From positions 558,001-622,000 of the forward strand of contig NZ_JAKWFK010000002.1 of assembly GCF_029522115.1 (NCBI RefSeq): a stretch of 64,000 nucleotides of DNA, written 5' to 3'. The notes under the pieces are model-generated. The model saw only the letters and a program-made list of their open reading frames with translations. It was not told where the DNA came from and made no database searches. The position numbers and the translations under genes were made by a program. Below are positions 20,951 through 28,264 of this stretch, one piece after another. This stretch comes from Trinickia sp. Y13. GTDB lineage: Bacteria > Pseudomonadota > Gammaproteobacteria > Burkholderiales > Burkholderiaceae. The first letter of the stretch is position 1; each line of letters starts with the position of its first letter.

Positions 20951-22099
20951 ATGCCCAACGACAAGCGCGCCTGGCTCGAACGCATCAAGAAGATGTTCGT
21001 CGGGTTCGATCGTCCGCTCGCACTGACGGTTTTCCTGCTGCTGTGCGTCGGCATCGTCACGCTATATAGCGCGAGCATCGACGTGCCTGGGCGGGTCGAG
21101 GACCAGTTGCGCAACATCGTGCTCACGTTCGTGCTGATGTGGGCGCTCGCAACCGTCCCGCCGACCACGCTGATGCGCTTTGCCGTGCCGCTGTATACGT
21201 TCGGTGTGGCGTTGCTCGTGGCCGTCGCCGTGTTCGGCATCACGAAGAAAGGCGCAAAGCGTTGGATCAACGTCGGCGTCGTGATTCAGCCGTCGGAAAT
21301 TTTGAAGATCGCCACGCCGCTGATGTTGGCGTGGTACTACCAACGCCGGGAAAGCTCGATTCGCTGGTACGACTTCGTCGTCGGCTTCGCCATCTTATTG
21401 CTGCCGGTGGGGCTCATCGCGAAGCAGCCCGATCTGGGCACGGCCGTGCTCGTGTTCGCGGCGGGCCTATTCGTCATCTACTTCGCCGGGCTTTCGTTCA
21501 AGCTGATCGTGCCCGTGCTGATCGCGGCCGTCATCGGCATCGCGTCGGTGGCGACGTTCCAAGACAAGATCTGCCAGCCGCAAGTGCAGTGGCCGCTGAT
21601 GCACGACTACCAGAAGCATCGCATTTGCACGCTGCTCGATCCGACATCCGATCCGCTCGGCAAGGGCTTTCATACGATTCAAGCGGTGATCGCCATCGGC
21701 TCGGGCGGGCCGCTCGGCAAGGGCTGGCTCAAGGGGACGCAGGCGCACCTCGATTTCATTCCCGAAAAGCACACCGACTTCATTTTCGCGGTGTTCGCGG
21801 AAGAATTCGGGCTCGTCGGCGAACTCGTGCTGCTGACGCTGTACGTGGCGTTGATCGCGCGGGGCCTCTTTATCGCGGCCAACGGTGCGACGCTGTTCGG
21901 CCGGCTGCTCGCAGGCTCGCTCACCATGGCCTTTTTCACCTACGCGTTCGTCAATGTCGGCATGGTGAGCGGGATCTTGCCCGTCGTCGGCGTGCCGCTG
22001 CCCTTCATGAGCTACGGCGGAACGGCGCTGACGACGCTCGGCACCGCGGTCGGCCTCATCATGAGCATCGGCCGGCAAAAGCGCTTGATGAAGAGCTAG
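20951..22099 (+). CDS. rodA: Rod shape-determining protein RodA (SEDS glycosyltransferase)
   Basis: Peptidoglycan glycosyltransferase of the SEDS family acting with PBP2. About ten hydrophobic segments, with KGAKRWINVG, KQPDLGTAVL, EKHTDFIFAVFAEEFGLVG and PLPFMSYGGTALTT, all classic SEDS motifs. Length is 382 residues. A GGAGAAAGGC ribosome site precedes the ATG. Last gene of the elongation operon, converging with the Sel1-repeat gene. Confidence 0.97.
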   Translation: MPNDKRAWLERIKKMFVGFDRPLALTVFLLLCVGIVTLYSASIDVPGRVEDQLRNIVLTFVLMWALATVPPTTLMRFAVPLYTFGVALLVAVAVFGITKKGAKRWINVGVVIQPSEILKIATPLMLAWYYQRRESSIRWYDFVVGFAILLLPVGLIAKQPDLGTAVLVFAAGLFVIYFAGLSFKLIVPVLIAAVIGIASVATFQDKICQPQVQWPLMHDYQKHRICTLLDPTSDPLGKGFHTIQAVIAIGSGGPLGKGWLKGTQAHLDFIPEKHTDFIFAVFAEEFGLVGELVLLTLYVALIARGLFIAANGATLFGRLLAGSLTMAFFTYAFVNVGMVSGILPVVGVPLPFMSYGGTALTTLGTAVGLIMSIGRQKRLMKS

Positions 22100-22105
22100 G
22101 GCCGA

Positions 22106-22146
22106 GGGGCTGCTCGCGCTCATCGCAGGGCTCGCGAGCGAGCCCC
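22106..22146. terminator. GC-rich hairpin between rodA and the convergent Sel1 gene
   Basis: GGGGCTGCTCGCG (22106-22118) pairs with CGCGAGCGAGCCCC (22133-22146) except for one bulged base. It lies in the 56-nt gap between the converging stops of rodA and the Sel1-repeat gene. There is no T-run, so a bidirectional terminator or RNA-protective stem is inferred only from placement. Confidence 0.45.
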
Positions 22147-22155
22147 GGCTTCACG

Positions 22156-22887
22156 TCACTTCGCTTTCTGCTGTTTGTTCTGCTCCCTGAGCTCTCGGCT
22201 CAGTTCCTGGAACTTGAGCTTCGCAGCCGGGTCGCCCTGGGCCGCGGCGGCCGCGTAATAGGCGCGCGCCACGTTCAGGTTGCGCTTGACGCCGTCGCCG
22301 CCGCGCTCGTAGAACGAACCGGCCACGTACTGTGCGGTCATGTCGCCACCCTCGGCCGCCTTTTCATACCAGAAGAACGCCCGCGCGTTGTTGCGGGGCG
22401 TGCCGCGACCGTCGAGAAATTGATTGGCGAGCGCAAGCTCGGCCTGCACGTGGCCTTGTTGCGCCGCCTTCAAAAACCATCGATGCGCTTCGGCCGGATC
22501 GCGAGCGACGAACTCGCCGTCGTCGTACATCCGTCCGTAGACGTACTGAGCGTGCGACATGTTCGCGTCGGCGGCCTTGCGCAGCCATTTGCGGCCCTCT
22601 TCCACATTGGCCGCCGCGCCCTCGCCGTTGAGCAGCATCATCGCGTAGTTGAATTGCGCCAACCGATCGCCTCGCTCGGCCGCCGCGCGAAATTCTGCGA
22701 GCGCCGCCGGCAGGTTGCCGGCGTTGTAGTCGGCCACGGCCGTCTGCGTTTGCGCACCGCCGTTTGCAGGCGGCTGCGTTGGCGCTTGCGCCGCACTTTG
22801 CGCGGCTGCGCCGCACGCGATGGACCACGCCGACGCGCCGCATACGAGCAGCGACAGCGTGCGCGCCATGATCGTTCGTTGTTTCAC
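22156..22887 (-). CDS. Secreted Sel1-like repeat protein
   Basis: Protein of 243 residues with a signal peptide (ARTLSLLVCGASAWSIACGAAAQ) and four or five Sel1-type TPR units. Examples are AEFRAAAERGDRLAQFNYAMM, KWLRKAADANMSHAQYVYG, RWFLKAAQQGHVQAELALA and FFWYEKAAEGGDMTAQYVAG. Such solenoids mediate protein contacts, here presumably in the periplasm. The start is GTG at 22887. A full AGGAGGT lies 6 nt before it, and this GTG overlaps the aldolase stop (GTGA). An ATG six codons later is the alternative. Confidence 0.82.
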   Translation of the reverse strand: MKQRTIMARTLSLLVCGASAWSIACGAAAQSAAQAPTQPPANGGAQTQTAVADYNAGNLPAALAEFRAAAERGDRLAQFNYAMMLLNGEGAAANVEEGRKWLRKAADANMSHAQYVYGRMYDDGEFVARDPAEAHRWFLKAAQQGHVQAELALANQFLDGRGTPRNNARAFFWYEKAAEGGDMTAQYVAGSFYERGGDGVKRNLNVARAYYAAAAAQGDPAAKLKFQELSRELREQNKQQKAK

Positions 22888-23672
22888 GATCTCACCTCCT
22901 GCAATGCCGAGCGCGTCGCGCGGACGAGCCACATAATGTCCGCGGCAAGCGCGATGACACGAAAGCCGGCTTCGCGATACTGCCGAGCGAGCGCGACGTC
23001 CAGCGCAAAAATGCCTGCCGGGATGCCGGCGCGGCCCGCGGCCTCGACGATACGCGCGATGGCGGCCTGCACTTGCGGATGCTTCGAGTCGCCAAGATGA
23101 CCGAGGCTTGCCGCCAAATCGGCTGGGCCCACGAACAAGCAATCGACGCCGGGCGTCGCGGCGATGGCCTCCACCTGCTCCAACGCGCGCGCCGATTCGA
23201 TTTGCACGATCGTGGCGATCTGCGTATTGGCGCTTTGCACGTAATCGCGGCGCGCACCGAATGCGGCCGCGCGCACGACGCCCGCGACGCCGCGCAGTCC
23301 ATCGGGGGCGGCGGCATCCGGATAGCGCGTCAGGCGCACCGCGTGCGCCGCTTGCTCGGCCGATTCGATGTTCGGGAACATCAGCGTGCGCGCACCCGCA
23401 TCGAGCACGCGCTTGACGAGCCACCCTTCGCTCGCGGGCACGCGCACGATCGGCTCCGTGGGCAAATGCGCCGCGGCGATCGCCCGCAATTGCGCCGTTA
23501 CGTCAGCCGAATCGTTCGGCGCATGCTCCATGTCGATGCACAGCCAGTCGAAGCCGGCATGCGCGAGCGCTTCGGCCGCATCCGCGCTGGCAAGCGAGAG
23601 CCAGAGCCCATACAACGGCTGGCCGTCGTCTTCCTTCAAACGCTGTTTCAGGGGGTTGGTGAACGCGCTCAT
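22884..23672 (-). CDS. HpcH/HpaI-family aldolase
   Basis: Class II metal-dependent aldolase of the HpcH/HpaI type, which cleaves or forms 4-hydroxy-2-oxo acids. It has GLWLSLASADAAEALAHAGFD, the metal and substrate region DMEHAPND, MFPNIESAEQA, and a metal-binding Glu in IVQIESARALEQ. VGPADLAASLGHLGD follows. Length is 262 residues, normal. The physiological substrate is unknown. It is translationally coupled to the Sel1-repeat gene by a 4-nt overlap, an unusual pairing. Confidence 0.86.
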   Translation of the reverse strand: MSAFTNPLKQRLKEDDGQPLYGLWLSLASADAAEALAHAGFDWLCIDMEHAPNDSADVTAQLRAIAAAHLPTEPIVRVPASEGWLVKRVLDAGARTLMFPNIESAEQAAHAVRLTRYPDAAAPDGLRGVAGVVRAAAFGARRDYVQSANTQIATIVQIESARALEQVEAIAATPGVDCLFVGPADLAASLGHLGDSKHPQVQAAIARIVEAAGRAGIPAGIFALDVALARQYREAGFRVIALAADIMWLVRATRSALQEVRS

Positions 23673-23933
23673 CGGTTTGCTCCACGCCTACGCCTCGCAG
23701 GCAAGGAACGACGTGAGCTCGCAGATGCGGCGCCCGGCATGTCTCGCTCCTTGGGGACGTCTATCGGCCGGACGCGTCGCTGCGCATAAAACCGGCTCTG
23801 CCTCGATCATACCCTGACAATAAGCGGCCTCAGTGCGATGCTGCACGAGGGTTCGGGCGGCAAGGAACGGGTTCGCACCCGAGCGGCGACGCGACGCCAC
23901 GAAGGCCGCCGCGGCCGGCTGCGACAACCCGCA

Positions 23934-24386
23934 TCATTCGGCAGGGCGCACGACGTCTGCCCAGCAGTTCGGCGTTTCGTAGAGGCGGACTTGATGCAGC
24001 CGCAGATCGATGCCGTAATGCACGTCGTAGACTTGCGCCAGCGTCTCGAAGGCGATCGCGGCCAGGTTTTCGACGGTCGGCACGCGATCGATGACGACGG
24101 TCTTGTGATCCGGCATCGATTGCAGGAATTCGCGCACGCGCGTATCGCCCTCGAATACGATGAACGCGTGATCCCAGCGGCTCACGATGTGCTCCATGGC
24201 GAGCGATTTGACATCGGCGAAGTCCATCACCATGCCGCGATCCGGGGCGCCTTCCGTTTCCACCACCTTGCCGCGCAGTGTGATTTCGAGCACGTACCGA
24301 TGGCCGTGCAAGTTGCGGCACTGGCTGCGGTGGTCGGGAATGCGGTGGCCCGCGTCGAATTCGAGTTTTCGGGTAATCGTCAGCAC
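23934..24386 (-). CDS. queD: 6-carboxy-5,6,7,8-tetrahydropterin synthase
   Basis: Second enzyme of queuosine/7-deazaguanine synthesis, acting on dihydroneopterin triphosphate. Zinc ligands lie in FDAGHRI and NLHGHRYVLEI, with the conserved Cys in HRSQCRNLHG. RWDHAFIV and PTVENLAAIAFE are family blocks. Length is 150 residues. It is the last gene of queC-queE-queD, 6 nt after queE. The 261 nt between this gene and the aldolase show no gene. Confidence 0.93.
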   Translation of the reverse strand: MLTITRKLEFDAGHRIPDHRSQCRNLHGHRYVLEITLRGKVVETEGAPDRGMVMDFADVKSLAMEHIVSRWDHAFIVFEGDTRVREFLQSMPDHKTVVIDRVPTVENLAAIAFETLAQVYDVHYGIDLRLHQVRLYETPNCWADVVRPAE

Positions 24387-24392
24387 GGCGAA

Positions 24393-25025
24393 TCAGGGAA
24401 TGTTCAGATACTTGTGGGTCTGCATCGACAGGCGCCAGCGCGGATGGCGCTTGCACCAGTCTATCGCCAGGCGCGTATTCATCTCGCGCGATGGGCCGTC
24501 CATCGGCTGCACGAGAAAGTAGTCGAAGTCGAGTTCGGCATAGTCGGCAAGCCGTTGATTATCCTGCGGCACGACAACCTTGAGCTCGTTGCCCTTCGTG
24601 ACGACGAGCGGCGCGTCGGCCTTGGGGCTCACGCAGATCCAATCGATCGATTCGAGCACGGGCAGCGAGCCGTTCGTTTCGATCGCCACCTCGAAGCCGG
24701 CGGCATGCAAGGCGGCCACGAGCGGCTCGTCCATCTGCAGCATGGGTTCGCCCCCGGTGCAGACCACGAAGCGCTGCGCCTCGCCTTCCGGCCACAGCGA
24801 TGCAATGAGGTCGACGAGCGCACCGGCGTCCCGATACTTGCCGCCATTCTCCCCGTCCGTGCCGACGAAATCGGTATCGCAAAAGCGGCATACCGCGCTT
24901 TCACGGTCCTCTTCGCGGCCCGACCACAGGTTGCAACCGGCGAACCGGCAAAACACGGCGGGCCGGCCCGCATTCGCACCTTCGCCCTGCAACGTGTAGA
25001 AAATCTCTTTGACCGCGTACGTCAT
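24393..25025 (-). CDS. queE: 7-carboxy-7-deazaguanine synthase (radical SAM)
   Basis: Radical SAM enzyme that rearranges carboxytetrahydropterin to the 7-deazaguanine skeleton. The iron-sulfur motif is CNLWSG...VCRFC, a CX14CX2C spacing instead of the usual CX3CX2C. The same expanded cluster loop is documented for Burkholderia multivorans QueE. Other blocks are YTLQGEGANAGRPAVF and VCTGGEPMLQ. Length is 210 residues. It lies between queC and queD in one operon. Confidence 0.94.
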   Translation of the reverse strand: MTYAVKEIFYTLQGEGANAGRPAVFCRFAGCNLWSGREEDRESAVCRFCDTDFVGTDGENGGKYRDAGALVDLIASLWPEGEAQRFVVCTGGEPMLQMDEPLVAALHAAGFEVAIETNGSLPVLESIDWICVSPKADAPLVVTKGNELKVVVPQDNQRLADYAELDFDYFLVQPMDGPSREMNTRLAIDWCKRHPRWRLSMQTHKYLNIP

Positions 25026-25097
25026 GCTGCGCTCGATTCGTCCAACTTGGTTGCTCCGCGGCGCACCGGTGCAAAAACACCGAGCCGCGTTCTGCCG

Positions 25098-25829
25098 TTA
25101 CGCCGGCTGCGTCACCTTTTCGCCGGCGAGAAATGCCTCGTAACCGCGCTTGCGCAAACGGCAGGCCGGGCACTCGCCGCAGCCGAAGCCCCATTGATGC
25201 AATTCGGCGCGCTCGCCAACGTAACACGTATGCGTCTCGACGCGCACCAGTTCGACGAGCGCGTCGCCGCCCAACTCGCGAGCGAGCCGCCACGTGTCGG
25301 CCTTGTCGAGCCACATCAGCGGCGTCTCGACCAAAAAGCGGCTGTCCATCCCCAAATTGAGCGCAACTTGCAGCGCCTTCATCGTGTCGTCCCGGCAGTC
25401 GGGGTAGCCCGAGAAATCGGTCTCGCACATACCGCCGACGAGCACCGACAGCCCACGGCGATACGCGATCGCCGCGCCGATCGTCATGAACATCAGGTTG
25501 CGGCCGGGCACGAAGGTATTGGGCAAACCGTTCGCCGCGGATTCGATCTGAATCTCGCGCGTCATCGCCGTCTCGCTGATCGCGCCCAGCACGGACAAAT
25601 CGATCATGTGGTCGTCGCCCAGGCGCGCTGCCCAGGCCGGAAATTCCCGCATGATCGCCTGACGCACGCCGTCGCGGCACTCGAGTTCGACGCGATGACG
25701 CTGGCCGTAGTCGAAACCCAGCGTCTCGACCGTCTCATAGCGCTCGAGCGCCCAAGCAAGGCATGTGGTCGAATCCTGACCGCCCGAAAACAACACGAGC
25801 GCGCCATGCTTCGCGTCTGTCCGAATCAC
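25098..25829 (-). CDS. queC: 7-cyano-7-deazaguanine synthase
   Basis: ATP-dependent enzyme converting carboxydeazaguanine to preQ0. The PP-loop is [13 protein letters not shown]. The zinc site is [12 protein letters not shown]. The block [16 protein letters not shown] is typical. The start is GTG at 25829 ([13 protein letters not shown]), with GGAG 7 nt before it. Length is 243 residues. The frame stays open upstream without family similarity. First gene of the queC-queE-queD operon. Confidence 0.94.
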   Translation of the reverse strand: MIRTDAKHGALVLFSGGQDSTTCLAWALERYETVETLGFDYGQRHRVELECRDGVRQAIMREFPAWAARLGDDHMIDLSVLGAISETAMTREIQIESAANGLPNTFVPGRNLMFMTIGAAIAYRRGLSVLVGGMCETDFSGYPDCRDDTMKALQVALNLGMDSRFLVETPLMWLDKADTWRLARELGGDALVELVRVETHTCYVGERAELHQWGFGCGECPACRLRKRGYEAFLAGEKVTQPA

Positions 25830-26076
25830 CGTGATAACTCCGTCGACGTGATCAAAAATGGCTGCGCGTGGCGTGCGCCCACGTTGCGGCGCTGCACCGC
25901 CGGTGCCACCGCGCGGCACTTGGCAAGTATATGCCCCGCCCCGGCGAGCCGGGCTGCGCCCCGCTTATACCGTGCAGCAGCGCCGACGGGGTTCGGGCTC
26001 GGAATCCGGCTCGGATACGGGCTCGGAATCGCCGCCCCACCGGACCACGATCGAACCTGCCGCTTCGTCGCCATGA

Positions 26077-26110
26077 GAAAAACCCCAAGAACCTTGCGAT
26101 TCTTGGGGTT
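26077..26110 (-). terminator. Terminator after tRNA-Phe
   Basis: An 11-bp perfect stem (26081-26091 with 26100-26110, sequence AACCCCAAGAA) with an 8-nt loop is followed on the minus strand by TTTT. It begins 9 nt after the CCA end of tRNA-Phe, a typical intrinsic terminator. Confidence 0.85.
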
Positions 26111-26119
26111 GGATACTGC

Positions 26120-26195
26120 TGGTGGCCTGGGGCGGAATCGAACCACCGACACGCGGATTTTCAATCCGCTGCTCTACCAACTGAGCTACCGGGCC
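26120..26195 (-). tRNA. tRNA-Phe (GAA)
   Basis: A 76-nt cloverleaf with encoded CCA end. The anticodon loop is TTGAAAA with anticodon GAA. The D-arm reads AGCTCAGTTGGTAGAGC and the T-arm GGTTCGATTCC. The acceptor stem has one C-A mismatch at its fifth pair, the others being canonical. A good promoter lies upstream and a strong terminator downstream, so it is transcribed alone. Confidence 0.96.
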
Positions 26196-26208
26196 ACGAA
26201 GAAGCGAG

Positions 26209-26237
26209 AGTATAGCAAGGAGTTTCGCCTCGCTCAA
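26209..26237 (-). promoter_or_regulatory. Sigma-70 promoter of tRNA-Phe
   Basis: On the minus strand TTGAGC (26232-26237) and TATACT (26209-26214) are separated by exactly 17 bp, ending 13 nt before the first base of tRNA-Phe. The short distance fits a stable RNA promoter. Confidence 0.75.
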
Positions 26238-26400
26238 GACTTTCTTCCGATGCGTTCGCACAACATGGGGAAGGTCCGCTCGTCGGCGGCCGAGGAACCC
26301 TATTCATCCGGCTTTGGAATCGGGCAGCGCAAAACCGCCCAGTAATCCTGAGCGTCGACCCGAGTTTCGGCAGGCCCGCTTGCCGAAACTCAGACGGCTT

Positions 26401-27438
26401 TCATTGGGTAGGAAGAACTTGATCTCGGAGGGTCATCGATGGCGCTTCCCGACTAATGACCCTGGCTCGCTCGACGAGGAGCTGGTCTTGCGCATTCGGC
26501 GCGTTGGTATTCTGCTGAGACGCCGCAATCACTTCATTGGCGAAATCGAGCAGCGCGCCATCCCGGTCCAACCTAGCGCGATGTAGCGGTCCCGATTCCG
26601 GAAAGGGGGTTGAATCCCTATACAGGTACAGGATCGTCGCATAACCATCCAATGCTTCCACTAGATTTTGGAGACCTTCTCCCCCGGACTCAGACGCCGC
26701 GGCTATCACATTCGCATAACTTGACTTGAGATAGCCGGGTATCGACGATTCGGGTTGGGCCCGGATCAGTTTTGCCTCGGTTTGGGCGCACGCTTTTAGC
26801 TTCTGCGCCGCTGCCTTCACGGCCGGAACATTTTCTATCGCCGATGTCGCGGACAGCGCCGGTGCGGACGGCGCTTGAATATTAGGGGCTATCGTGATGC
26901 CGGGCTCCTTAGGCGGTAACGACTTTCGATCGAAGTCGTCGCCTTCGATTTTCTCCAGCAAAGCGCCGCCGCCCACAGCTGCCACCCCTATGAGGGTGAC
27001 CTTCGCCGCGGTGCTATGGAGGAAAGACCTTCGAGTCGGGCCAACAGCCTGAGGTGCTCCAGCGGGAGGTGAGGACCAGGGGGGAAGCCCTGCGTCTTGC
27101 CCAGCGGGAGGCAAGGACCAGGCGGGGTACCCTGCGTCCTGTCCAGCGGGAGGCGAGGACCAGGCGGGATGCCCTGCGTCCTGTCCAGCGGGAGGCGAGG
27201 GCCAGGCGGGATGCCCTGCGTCCTGTCCAGCGGGAGGCGAGGGCCAGGCGGGATGCCCTGCGTCCTGTCCAGCGGGAGGCGAGGGCCAGGGGGGACGCCC
27301 TGCGCTTTGGAGAGGGTGTGATGCGTGACTAGACGGCGCACCAACTGACGGCCCACCTGCCGGATTGGTTGCGTGCGACCGCCGGGAGAACCAGTCTCGA
27401 ACGGTGGCGGCGACACGGCTAGACTTGATTTCCATCAT
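26401..27438 (-). CDS. Unrecognised protein with 14-residue repeats and an internal Tat-like motif
   Basis: I do not recognise this 345-residue protein. Residues 1-42 are basic (MMEIKSSRVAATVRDWFSRR). About residues 43-127 are six 14-residue Pro/Ala/Trp repeats of the type PAGQDAGHPAWPSP. Then comes TRRSFLHSTAAKVTLIGVAA (RR at 135-136). It has the shape of a twin-arginine signal but lies internally, so it may instead be a membrane anchor. The C-terminal 170 residues look helical (VPAVKAAAQKLKACAQTEAK, NVIAAASESGGEG). Start chosen at the first of two adjacent ATGs, with GGGA upstream. It is flanked by tRNA-Phe and the ntrX-like gene. Its composition is less GC-rich than that of its neighbours. 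Confidence 0.65.
   Translation of the reverse strand: MMEIKSSRVAATVRDWFSRRSHATNPAGGPSVGAPSSHASHPLQSAGRPPWPSPPAGQDAGHPAWPSPPAGQDAGHPAWPSPPAGQDAGHPAWSSPPAGQDAGYPAWSLPPAGQDAGLPPWSSPPAGAPQAVGPTRRSFLHSTAAKVTLIGVAAVGGGALLEKIEGDDFDRKSLPPKEPGITIAPNIQAPSAPALSATSAIENVPAVKAAAQKLKACAQTEAKLIRAQPESSIPGYLKSSYANVIAAASESGGEGLQNLVEALDGYATILYLYRDSTPFPESGPLHRARLDRDGALLDFANEVIAASQQNTNAPNAQDQLLVERARVISREAPSMTLRDQVLPTQ
27059..27310. repeat. Six 42-bp tandem repeats in the unrecognised gene
   Basis: Units start at 27059, 27101, 27143, 27185, 27227 and 27269. The two at 27185 and 27227 are identical and the outer ones are more diverged. Each unit is 14 codons, so changes in copy number keep the frame. The pattern of identical centre and decayed ends suggests expansion from the middle. 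Confidence 0.95.
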
Positions 27439-27571
27439 GCTTTCCCGAGTTGAATCAGGAAGCCAATCTAGTCTCCACCCGACGCGTTGTAGGAGCCCTA
27501 CCACGAATCGATCAGTGTGGGAACGAAAGCGGCGTATGCACTCGGCATCGCGAGGGGCGAGTCACTCCTCG

Positions 27572-28264
27572 TCACTCCCCCTTGTTCTTGCTCAGATCGA
27601 CGCCCAACTGCTTGAGCTTGCGATAAAGGTGCGTGCGCTCGAGACCCGTCTTTTCCGCCACACGCGTCATGCTGCCGTTCTCGCGCGCCAAGTGGTATTC
27701 GAAATAGGCGCGCTCGAAGGCGTCGCGCGCGTCGCGCAGCGGGATGTCGAATGAAATCGACGCAGCCTGCGGGAGCGCAGGGTGGCTGGTTGCCACGGCA
27801 TCCGCCGCGAGCATCGGCAACGCGACGGCTGCCGCAACCGTCGTCACATTCGTGGGCGCCACAGCCTTCGCGGCCGCAGAGCCGACGGTGGGCGCGGCAC
27901 TACCGCGAGCGAGCCCCTGCTCGACCGCTTTCAACAGCTTCTGTAGCGCGATCGGCTTTTCGAGAAAATTGAGCGCGCCGATTTTGGTCGCTTCGACCGC
28001 CGTATCGATCGTCGCGTGGCCGGACATCATGATGACCGGCATCGTCAATTGCCCTTGCGCGCCCCACTCTTTGAGCAGCGTGACGCCGTCCGTATCCGGC
28101 ATCCAAATGTCGAGCAGTACTAGGTCGGGCGCCTGACGCAAGCGGTAGTCGCGCGCTTGTTGCGCATTCTCCGCCACCTCCACGGCATGCCCCTCGTCGC
28201 TGAGGATCTCCGAGAGCAATTCCCGAATACCCATTTCGTCGTCTACCACCAGTATGGTCGCCAT
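27572..28264 (-). CDS. NtrX-like response regulator lacking the AAA+ domain
   Basis: Partner regulator of the NtrY-like kinase. Receiver domain at the N terminus: ILVVDDEMGIRELL, phospho-Asp in VLLDIWMPDTDG, Lys in FLEKPI. An Ala/Val-rich linker follows, then a Fis-type HTH (MTRVAEKTGLERTHLYRKLK). At 230 residues it lacks the sigma-54 AAA+ module of classical NtrX (about 450 residues), so it probably regulates without sigma-54 activation. The ATG directly abuts the ntrY stop. Confidence 0.85.
   Translation of the reverse strand: MATILVVDDEMGIRELLSEILSDEGHAVEVAENAQQARDYRLRQAPDLVLLDIWMPDTDGVTLLKEWGAQGQLTMPVIMMSGHATIDTAVEATKIGALNFLEKPIALQKLLKAVEQGLARGSAAPTVGSAAAKAVAPTNVTTVAAAVALPMLAADAVATSHPALPQAASISFDIPLRDARDAFERAYFEYHLARENGSMTRVAEKTGLERTHLYRKLKQLGVDLSKNKGE

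Noticed and set aside
27054-27332. Plus-strand repeat frames within the 42-bp array
   Set aside because: Any frame through a 42-bp repeat stays open. The minus-strand frame extends well beyond the array on both sides and has a start with a ribosome site.
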